Virus record (IMG/VR): IMGVR_UViG_3300017724_000096
Span: 1 to 22,513 of that record
Origin: a virus
Reading direction: 5' to 3' (one strand)
Length of the DNA: 22,513 nt
Below are positions 1 to 6,268 of the stretch, one piece after another (within the stretch, counting starts at the first letter, position 1; each line of letters begins with the position of its first letter). The notes under the pieces were generated by a model, which ran no database searches, was not told where the DNA came from, and saw only the letters and a list, made by a program, of their open reading frames with translations. Made by a program: the position numbers and the translations under genes.

Positions 1-1140
1 ATATCAGGTTCTGAACATATATTTACTGCTATAACTTCTTCAGGTAATATAAGTGCAAGTGGAATCGTAAAAGCTAGCTCATATAATATTGATGGGTATC
101 TAGCACTTAATACAGATGGATCAACTCAGGGTAGAGTATTTAGTGATGCCTCTATAACAGGAATTCAAATAGGAAGAAATGGTTATTCAAATAAAAATAT
201 AGAATTATTAGGACCAGTAACAGCCTCAGGTAATATAAGTTCAAGTCATGTCTCAACTATATCTGGTGGAACAGGTTCTTTTAGAAGATTACTTCTTGGA
301 GATACTGCAGTAGGTACTTTAGCTGCAGAACTTCATATTAGAAATCAAGGTTCAGTTAATGTTAATTTAGATTCATTTGATCAAAATGGTAATCAAATTA
401 TTAATTTTTTAAACAATCAAGAACCTGATTTTTCAATAGGTAATTACTTTAGTGATGGTGGGTTTCAAATAAGATCAGATAATAAAAAATTTTTAATAAT
501 TGGTGCAGATGATGGTGATGAAATTTTTGCAAGTGGTAGCTTAAACGTTACCAGTCATATAACAGCATCAGGTAATATAAGTTCAAGTGGAACAATAACA
601 GCAAATGCAGGAACAGGGGCGGGGTACACAGTAAGACCTAATTTATATTTCTTTGCAACAAACACTAGTGCAACTACTATGACAGCTTTTGGAACGGGTG
701 GAGCTGATAATCAAGGATCTCTTCCTGAAACAAATACAACAACAGTTACATTATCTCAAGAACAAAACAGCCACACTAATATTTTTAGTTTGTCTAGTAA
801 TAGAGTAACCATATCTAGAGCAGGTTTATATAAAATAACCTATAACGCAACTTTAGAAATAAATAATGGTTCAAACAGAGTCGAAGGTTTTACTGGTATA
901 GTTCAAGAAACTAGTGGAGGTACAGTTACTTTAGTTGATGGGTCAGAAGGTAGAGGATATCATAGATTTGTGCAAAGTGCTAGACCATCAGGACAAACTC
1001 ATGCAGCTTCTGTTATTGTAAATGTAGCTGCAAATTCAATATATGATTTAAGATTTGGTATGATTAAACAATCTTTAGCCGAACAAAAATTAAGAACAAT
1101 ACCTACAGGTACTTCATTTATGATAGAAGCAATAACCTAA
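1..1140 (+). CDS. Tail fibre / receptor-binding protein, 5'-truncated by window edge
   Basis: Frame 1 is open from the first base to the TAA at 1138-1140, so this is the C-terminal 379 residues of a longer protein. The in-frame ATG at 679 is internal. Visible residues 1-200 are Ser/Gly/Thr-rich and carry three SGNIS(A/S)S motifs, typical of beta-solenoid or collagen-like phage fibre shafts. From about residue 240 the style changes to a compact beta-rich domain with AGLYKITYNATLEI and, near the end, GTSFMIEAI. This spacing recalls the C1q/TNF-like jelly-roll heads that trimerise and bind receptors at fibre tips. The fibre role is well supported by composition and by the three further fibre-like genes downstream. 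The C1q-like assignment is inference from pattern only. Confidence 0.75.
   Translation: MSGSEHIFTAITSSGNISASGIVKASSYNIDGYLALNTDGSTQGRVFSDASITGIQIGRNGYSNKNIELLGPVTASGNISSSHVSTISGGTGSFRRLLLGDTAVGTLAAELHIRNQGSVNVNLDSFDQNGNQIINFLNNQEPDFSIGNYFSDGGFQIRSDNKKFLIIGADDGDEIFASGSLNVTSHITASGNISSSGTITANAGTGAGYTVRPNLYFFATNTSATTMTAFGTGGADNQGSLPETNTTTVTLSQEQNSHTNIFSLSSNRVTISRAGLYKITYNATLEINNGSNRVEGFTGIVQETSGGTVTLVDGSEGRGYHRFVQSARPSGQTHAASVIVNVAANSIYDLRFGMIKQSLAEQKLRTIPTGTSFMIEAIT
40..588 (+). repeat. Dispersed fibre-shaft repeat, three copies
   Basis: A segment beginning TCAGGTAATATAAGT and ending in CAAGT occurs at 40-60, 226-246 and 568-588, differing at one base. A fourth copy with two or three changes lies at 4729-4749 in a separate fibre gene. 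Each encodes SGNIS(A/S)S or SGDISAS. The copies are unevenly spaced, so this is a modular protein motif with near-identical DNA rather than a tandem array. Such homology could allow recombination between fibre genes. Confidence 0.7.
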
Positions 1141-1152
1141 AAAATAGGATAA

Positions 1153-1683
1153 ATGCCACAAGTAGACTTACTCCCCAATGACGTAAATACTTCAGAAACA
1201 GGAAATTGGAGTTCTTCACCTGCAACTTTACCATCAATATTAAATGATGCAGATGATAGTACATTATGTAATAATGCAATCCAAAACCAATCAATGTTTT
1301 TATTATTAGATGATCTTGAAATCTCTAATTTTCAATCACCAACTTCAGTTCAACTTATAGTAAGAGCAAAAGCAGGATCAAAAGGATCATCTACTTTTAC
1401 AGCAGCAATTGTTAAAGAGGGTAATGGAGAAGTTGTTGGAAGTGATAATCACACAGCTGCAACCACAAGTTTTGATAGTTATTCAGGTAATATAGTAGAC
1501 ATAAGTGGTGAAGATGAGACATTTGTTAATGGTTTAGCAGTAAAAATTACAACAACAGGGGGAACTCAAGGATTTTTTTCTCAGGTAACAGTTAAACTAA
1601 TTTATGTTGAAACTAGTATTAGAAAAATATTACTAAATACTGGAAAAATATCATTAAATACTGGAAAAATAATTATATCTTAA
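1153..1683 (+). CDS. Small beta-rich putative tail/fibre accessory protein
   Basis: A 176-residue protein beginning 12 bases after the upstream fibre, preceded by an AGGA-like sequence (ATAGGATAAATG). No family is recognised with confidence. Alternating hydrophobic and polar stretches such as SVQLIVRAKAG and LAVKITTTGG suggest an all-beta sandwich. There are no signal peptide, membrane segment or catalytic motifs. The last 20 residues contain a seven-residue duplication, LLNTGKI then SLNTGKI, followed by IIS. That resembles the start of a short beta-stacking tail. Its position between fibre genes suggests a fibre-tip, adhesin or capsid/tail decoration role. This is inference from neighbours alone. 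Confidence 0.6.
   Translation: MPQVDLLPNDVNTSETGNWSSSPATLPSILNDADDSTLCNNAIQNQSMFLLLDDLEISNFQSPTSVQLIVRAKAGSKGSSTFTAAIVKEGNGEVVGSDNHTAATTSFDSYSGNIVDISGEDETFVNGLAVKITTTGGTQGFFSQVTVKLIYVETSIRKILLNTGKISLNTGKIIIS
1634..1671 (+). repeat. Short direct repeat encoding LNTGKI twice
   Basis: The 17-base string TAAATACTGGAAAAATA occurs at 1634-1650 and again at 1655-1671, a period of 21 bases (seven codons). It duplicates the peptide LNTGKI at the C-terminus of the 176-residue protein. The near-identical DNA suggests a recent slippage or duplication event. Confidence 0.7.
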
Positions 1684-1693
1684 TATATTTATA
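1684..1693 (+). promoter_or_regulatory. TATATTTATA promoter-like box directly before the S74 fibre gene
   Basis: A perfect copy of the TATATTTATA box seen before several other genes in the window. It ends only four bases before the ATG at 1698. A bacterial start site 5-8 bases beyond the box would fall at or inside the start codon and give a nearly leaderless mRNA. The CTGAAC tail seen at stronger copies is absent. It may therefore be a chance match in AT-rich DNA. Confidence 0.35.
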
Positions 1694-1697
1694 ACAT

Positions 1698-3713
1698 ATG
1701 GCTATAAAAATTAAACATACAAATCCTTCTTTAAATGAATTTGCTACTGATGATTTAGTAGTAAATATCAATGAAGGGGCGTTATTTTTTAAATCTAACA
1801 CCAAATTATTTAGAATACAAGGTGATAACATATTAACTACCGGATCTTTAGAATCAGGTATTTTTTATGAAGGAATGGATTTATTCCCTCCAACGATAAA
1901 AAGAGAAGAACAACAAGCAAACCAAGTAACCACAAAAACTTATTGGGTAGACAATGAAGACGTAAAAGCAGACGTTCATATAGGTGCACAAGTAGAATTA
2001 TCATCTAATAACCCTGTATATCCTCGTTTAGCAATTCAACCCCCAGGTCACACTGGTGGCCCTTTTGCCTTATATGCAAGAGATGATGCGTCTTCTGCTT
2101 ATTTAGACTGGCATTATGGTCTTACTACAGGTAATCATATAATGACCTTTAAACATACTGGTAATGTTGGTATAGGAACAACTTCACCATCTGCTAGAGT
2201 TCATATAGAAGGTTCTAATGAAACCTTAAGAATAGTATCACCTACAGCAGGTAATACTCATTTTTCTTATAATGGAGTAGATAATTATTTTTCTTACGCA
2301 ACCACAGGTAACACATTTTTTAGAACATATAATGGTTCTGCTTATACTAATAGAGTATTTATTTCAGGAAGTGGTGAGGTTGGTATAGGACTTATTACTC
2401 CATCACAACAACTCCATATTAAAGAAAATATGATGATGGGAGATAATGCTGGTGGTGGTAATTTTATACACGGAAGAGACAACCTAGCACTTTCAGCCGA
2501 TGGAGTAGTTTCAATAGTTGCAGATGCTAATGACACATCTGGTGTTGGTTCTTCAGACCTATTTTTAGGTTATGGTTCTTCTGTTGATTTAAACTCAGTA
2601 GCTACCTCATCATATGGAGATACTTTTCCTTCTAATACACCTAGAGTTACTTTAATAAAACTTGACTCATCTGCTAATAATGTTGGTATAGGAAATAATT
2701 TTACTGGTACTGCTGATATGAGGTTACATGTTAGTTCTTCGGATGTTAATATTCTTAAATTAGAAAGAAGCGATGTTAATAATGTAAACGTAGCTTATAC
2801 AAATACCACTGGTACAATGTATGCGGGTATAGATACAATTTCTAGTGCACTAATTTGGGGAGTAGGAAGTAATCAAGACATGAGTGCAGGAGCTGTACTT
2901 ACAGTTTCAGGTGATAAAGTTGGTATAGGAACAACAGCCCCATCTCACACACTAACTGTAGACATGAGTAGTGATGTTAATCATATCTACAACCAATCAA
3001 CTAATGCTAATGGTTTATTTATAAAAGGAAATGGAACAGCAAGAGCCGCACACACAGGACCCGATGGACCTGGTATATATTTAAGTTCGGGAACTACTAG
3101 TACAGCAGAATTTAACCCTGCACTTATTTCGGTAGCTTCTAAGGATTCTGGAGGAGGTGGACTTCATATATTAACAATACCTCCAGATGACCACGCTGAC
3201 CATCCAGGACTAGTAATTAGAATGGACGATGCTCAAGCTACATCAGATGCATCTAGATTTGCAGAACATTCTGACATAGTTCAATTTTTTAATTATACAA
3301 CAGAATCCTTTAGAATAGCACATGATGGTACTCTTACAGGATTAGACACATCTATTGGTTCACTTTCAGATAAAAGATTAAAGAAAAACATAGAAAATTA
3401 TCAATATGATTTAGAAAAATTTAAACAACTTAAAACTAGAATATTTGATTGGAAAAATCCTAAGGAACACGGTAATAAATTTCAACAAATAGGTTTTATT
3501 GCTCAAGATTTAGAAAAAATAGATCCTAGATGGGTTAAAGAACATAAAATAAATCTTGAAAGTCCCGACAATGATTTTTTAGACAAAGATAAAATATCTA
3601 AGACAACCCCTTTAGGACAAACAGATGCAATGTATGTTTCAATAATACAACAACTTATTACAAAAGTAGAAAATATAGAAAAAGAATTAAAAGAACTAAA
3701 AAATGGCAAATAA
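1698..3713 (+). CDS. Tail fibre with C-terminal S74 intramolecular chaperone
   Basis: A 671-residue fibre or spike protein. Residues 1-60 look like an attachment domain (AIKIKHTNPSLNEF onward). The shaft contains four spaced VGIG motifs near residues 157, 228, 329 and 408, three followed by (T/I)(S/T/A)P and a short strand. The C-terminus is a peptidase S74 domain starting SDKRLKKNI, with the serine-lysine dyad at Ser557 and Lys562, the same five-residue spacing as in endosialidase-type fibres. In that family the domain trimerises the fibre and then cleaves itself off just before the serine. That would release about 115 residues here and leave a 556-residue mature fibre. The tail IIQQLITKVENIEKELKELK is the expected terminal coiled coil. 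The 3' end overlaps the next gene by 11 bases. Confidence 0.88.
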   Translation: MAIKIKHTNPSLNEFATDDLVVNINEGALFFKSNTKLFRIQGDNILTTGSLESGIFYEGMDLFPPTIKREEQQANQVTTKTYWVDNEDVKADVHIGAQVELSSNNPVYPRLAIQPPGHTGGPFALYARDDASSAYLDWHYGLTTGNHIMTFKHTGNVGIGTTSPSARVHIEGSNETLRIVSPTAGNTHFSYNGVDNYFSYATTGNTFFRTYNGSAYTNRVFISGSGEVGIGLITPSQQLHIKENMMMGDNAGGGNFIHGRDNLALSADGVVSIVADANDTSGVGSSDLFLGYGSSVDLNSVATSSYGDTFPSNTPRVTLIKLDSSANNVGIGNNFTGTADMRLHVSSSDVNILKLERSDVNNVNVAYTNTTGTMYAGIDTISSALIWGVGSNQDMSAGAVLTVSGDKVGIGTTAPSHTLTVDMSSDVNHIYNQSTNANGLFIKGNGTARAAHTGPDGPGIYLSSGTTSTAEFNPALISVASKDSGGGGLHILTIPPDDHADHPGLVIRMDDAQATSDASRFAEHSDIVQFFNYTTESFRIAHDGTLTGLDTSIGSLSDKRLKKNIENYQYDLEKFKQLKTRIFDWKNPKEHGNKFQQIGFIAQDLEKIDPRWVKEHKINLESPDNDFLDKDKISKTTPLGQTDAMYVSIIQQLITKVENIEKELKELKNGK

Positions 3714-5778
3714 CTTACATTATAGAGATGGAAGTATATACTTAATTAGTGGTAGTATATCACCATCTATATCAACATCTATTGATACAATTATAGGAAC
3801 CCAACCAGCTTTCGAAATAACAGGTTCAGGCACCGCTTCTATAACACAATCACATGTAATATATCCTAGTGTTACTGGTTCTTCTTTCAAATCATCTATA
3901 ACTTTAGACTCTGCAGACAATTCATCATTTATAATATCAGGTTCAAACCCATCATCTTCCTTTTATATGTCAAGTTCAGGTAAATTTGGTTTTGGAACAA
4001 CTGATCCCTTAGTTAGTTTTGACATTAGATCAGATGAATTTCAAGTTCAAAAACAAGGAAAAAGACAAGGTATAAGAGTAAATAATGAAGGAAATATAGA
4101 AAGTTTTAACGCAGAATCTACAGCAGCAGCAACAGGTAGTGAATTTATATTATCTTATACTAGAGGGGGAACAGGAGAAGTATCATCTATAGCTTTACAA
4201 AAAATATTAGGAGTAAGTCCCGATGAGATAGCTGACGCTGGAGGAGCCACAGCATTTTTTAATGGATTAAGAAGAAGAGATCAAGATAAAATTCTATTTC
4301 TAATGGAAAGAGAAGGTTTTATAGCCTCAGCTTCATTAGGAGATGTTTTAGGATCAATTAGATGGATAGCATCATCAGGATCAGTTAGTGATAAAGACAG
4401 AACAGCAGGAGAAGCAGCAACCATTCAAGCAGTAGTAAATGCCTCAAATAGATTTGGAGTATCAGCTGATTTACTTTTTAAAGTAGCTGACAGAGCTGCA
4501 TTAGAAGGAGCATCAAGTGATTTAGGAGCAGCAGCAGCTCCTAAAACAGCATTATTATTAGATGGAAATTTTAAACATGAACTAACTGGTTCTTTAACAA
4601 TTACAAATGAGTTAACTGCAAGTAAATTTCATGGAGATGGTAGTGGTTTAACTAATGTAACAGCTACAGCCACTATACCAGCAGGAACTATCTCAAGTTC
4701 AACACAAATATTTACAGCACTAACATCTTCAGGAGATATAAGTGCAAGTGGAAATATTATAGCTTCTACATTTGTAGGTAATATAGATGCTGTAGATGGA
4801 GATTTTGATGGAACTCTAGAAGCAGACGCATTAACAATAGGTGGCACAAACATACTTACTGGTGGTATTGTAACTACATTAGGTACTATGGCAGGTGCTA
4901 TTGATTTTAATAGTCAAAACATGACAAATGTTGACATTAATTCAGGAACTATAGATAGAGTAACAATTGCACAATCAGATATAACAGTAGGGGGAGGAAA
5001 AACATTAGAAGTAAGAGAAGCAGCAGCTTTTAATACTTCAGCAGCACAAAAGAAAATCATAATAGAAGGAGCAGCATCTAATTTAGATATAGGTGCATAT
5101 GAATTAAGAGCACAAACATTTGAATCAGACGTAGCAACAGGAACTGCACCATTTACAATAGCATCAAATACTCAAGTAGCTAATTTACATGCAGCAACAG
5201 CAAGTTTAATAGAAATATATAATACGTGGGAAGTAACAACAAGAGCATCTACAGGTGATGATAATAATTGGCAAGGACCAAACACAAAAGGTATACATAC
5301 TATGGAAGATTGGGGCCAAGATTATGGAACAGATTATGATGATATAACTTCAACAAATTCCGAAGCAAGAACATACATGAACACAGGTTGGAGAATACCA
5401 AACCAAGCAAACTATTCTTGTAGTATAAAATCAATGGATGTTTATGTACAAGCCAATGAAAATATAACTTACGCGGATGCAGATGGTTTTTCAGCATCAT
5501 TATGGTATTCACATAATTCAGATGTAATAGGTGAACAAAACGTACCAGATGCAAATTCAGGAACATTTATACAAAGACACGCAGCAACCGTAGATAGTAC
5601 ACAATGTAAGGCAGCTGATGAAAAGTTTTTTAAATATAATAATTATCATGTGTCTCAATCTATTAATTTAGATTTAGCTCCAGGTTCTATAATATTTCCA
5701 AGAATGAAAACAGTAGGGACAAATGATTTTACTACGAATGTATATTGGATAGTTAATTATGTAAAAATACCTTTATAA
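3703..5778 (+). CDS. Long tail fibre / structural protein
   Basis: A 691-residue protein whose ATG lies inside the end of the S74 fibre gene (11-base overlap), suggesting translational coupling. The first 130 residues are Ser/Gly/Thr-rich, including KFGFGTTDP. Residues 130-290 are Ala-rich and probably helical. FHGDGSGLTNV at residues 309-319 is a recurrent phage-fibre motif and is followed by SSGDISASG, shared with the truncated fibre at the window start. The last 180 residues contain Trp and Tyr (TWEVTTRAS, YWIVNYVKIPL) and look like a globular beta-sandwich tip. No S74 serine-lysine motif is present, so it must trimerise another way. The fibre role is confident; the receptor target is unknown. 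Confidence 0.75.
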   Translation: MANNLHYRDGSIYLISGSISPSISTSIDTIIGTQPAFEITGSGTASITQSHVIYPSVTGSSFKSSITLDSADNSSFIISGSNPSSSFYMSSSGKFGFGTTDPLVSFDIRSDEFQVQKQGKRQGIRVNNEGNIESFNAESTAAATGSEFILSYTRGGTGEVSSIALQKILGVSPDEIADAGGATAFFNGLRRRDQDKILFLMEREGFIASASLGDVLGSIRWIASSGSVSDKDRTAGEAATIQAVVNASNRFGVSADLLFKVADRAALEGASSDLGAAAAPKTALLLDGNFKHELTGSLTITNELTASKFHGDGSGLTNVTATATIPAGTISSSTQIFTALTSSGDISASGNIIASTFVGNIDAVDGDFDGTLEADALTIGGTNILTGGIVTTLGTMAGAIDFNSQNMTNVDINSGTIDRVTIAQSDITVGGGKTLEVREAAAFNTSAAQKKIIIEGAASNLDIGAYELRAQTFESDVATGTAPFTIASNTQVANLHAATASLIEIYNTWEVTTRASTGDDNNWQGPNTKGIHTMEDWGQDYGTDYDDITSTNSEARTYMNTGWRIPNQANYSCSIKSMDVYVQANENITYADADGFSASLWYSHNSDVIGEQNVPDANSGTFIQRHAATVDSTQCKAADEKFFKYNNYHVSQSINLDLAPGSIIFPRMKTVGTNDFTTNVYWIVNYVKIPL

Positions 5779-5802
5779 TTCTTATGGTTTCTGAATCTCG
5801 CA

Positions 5803-5818
5803 TATATGTATATCTGAA
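5803..5818 (+). promoter_or_regulatory. Putative late promoter, TATATGTATA + CTGAA
   Basis: ATATATGTATATCTGAA at 5802-5818 matches all 17 bases of a site at 9386-9402. Both lie in gaps shortly before a gene (38 and 32 bases from box to ATG). The box differs from TATATTTATA by one base. It is followed by an A-rich leader without a Shine-Dalgarno sequence. Confidence 0.6.
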
Positions 5819-5850
5819 TTAATAATAAAAATAAATTAACATTTTAAGTT

Positions 5851-6132
5851 ATGGCAGACGCAATCAAATTTACAGAAGACGAATTAAAATCACTTCAAGA
5901 ACTTCAAGGAACTTATAATTCTATTACCATGTCAATGGGTCAATTAACATTATCTAGATTAAGTTTAGATAAGCAAGAAGAACAACTAAAAACAGCTTTA
6001 GAAGACACTCGTACTAAAGAAAATGAATTAGCTAAAACACTTACTGACAAATATGGTAAAGGATCTTTAGACATAAGTACAGGAGAATTTACCCCATCCT
6101 CAGAAGAATCTACTGAAGAAGCTACTAAGTAG
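5851..6132 (+). CDS. Small coiled-coil protein of unknown function
   Basis: A 93-residue acidic protein. Residues 8-70 are strongly helical with heptad-like Leu spacing (LKSLQELQ, LTLSRLSLDKQEEQL, LEDTRTKENELAKTL), predicting a coiled coil. It then has KYGKGSLDISTGEFTP and a Ser/Glu/Thr-rich tail. The length and the KYGxGxLDxxTGxF-type end recall small uncharacterised proteins near structural genes of marine T4-like phages, but I cannot name a function. It has its own promoter-like motif upstream and a hairpin downstream, so it may be a single-gene unit. Its place just before the sheath suggests a virion or assembly helper role (inference). Confidence 0.7.
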   Translation: MADAIKFTEDELKSLQELQGTYNSITMSMGQLTLSRLSLDKQEEQLKTALEDTRTKENELAKTLTDKYGKGSLDISTGEFTPSSEESTEEATK

Positions 6133-6153
6133 TAATTGCTTTGAATTATATTT

Positions 6154-6163
6154 TATATTTATA
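6154..6163 (+). promoter_or_regulatory. TATATTTATA box overlapping a hairpin
   Basis: A perfect TATATTTATA box, but followed by GGTGACC rather than CTGAAC. Its 3' end forms the left arm of the hairpin at 6160-6189. It lies 105 bases before the sheath start, and a second box lies closer at 6215. It could be a tandem promoter or simply part of the terminator flank. Confidence 0.35.
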
Positions 6164-6189
6164 GGTGACCCCAAAAGAGGTCGCCTATA
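6160..6189 (+). terminator. Intergenic hairpin, probable terminator or RNA-processing stem
   Basis: ATAGGTGACC (6161-6170) pairs with GGTCGCCTAT (6179-6188) with one G-U pair, around an eight-base CCAAAAGA loop. T6160-A6189 extends it to 11 pairs. The downstream sequence AGTAGTTTTGGTTT has only a weak U-run, so this is a poor classical terminator. It could act as an attenuating or mRNA-stabilising stem between the small protein gene and the sheath. Confidence 0.55.
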
Positions 6190-6214
6190 GTAGTTTTGGT
6201 TTATGAAATGTTTT

Positions 6215-6230
6215 TATATTTATATCCAGA
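6215..6230 (+). promoter_or_regulatory. Putative late promoter of the sheath gene
   Basis: TATATTTATA at 6215-6224 is followed by TCCAGAACAA, close to the TCTGAAC tail at other copies. It lies 44 bases before the sheath ATG, with an A-rich leader (AACAAAATAAAAATAACAAT) and no Shine-Dalgarno sequence. Confidence 0.6.
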
Positions 6231-6268
6231 ACAACATATTGAAATAACAAAATAAAAATAACAATAAG

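Noticed and set aside
679-1140. A stand-alone 153-residue gene starting at ATG 679
   Set aside because: The same frame is open without a stop from base 1, and the upstream residues are fibre-like, so the ATG is internal to a truncated gene.
5300-5566. A minus-strand frame rich in Leu and His
   Set aside because: Composition is what antisense AT-rich coding DNA gives, and it sits within the long fibre gene.
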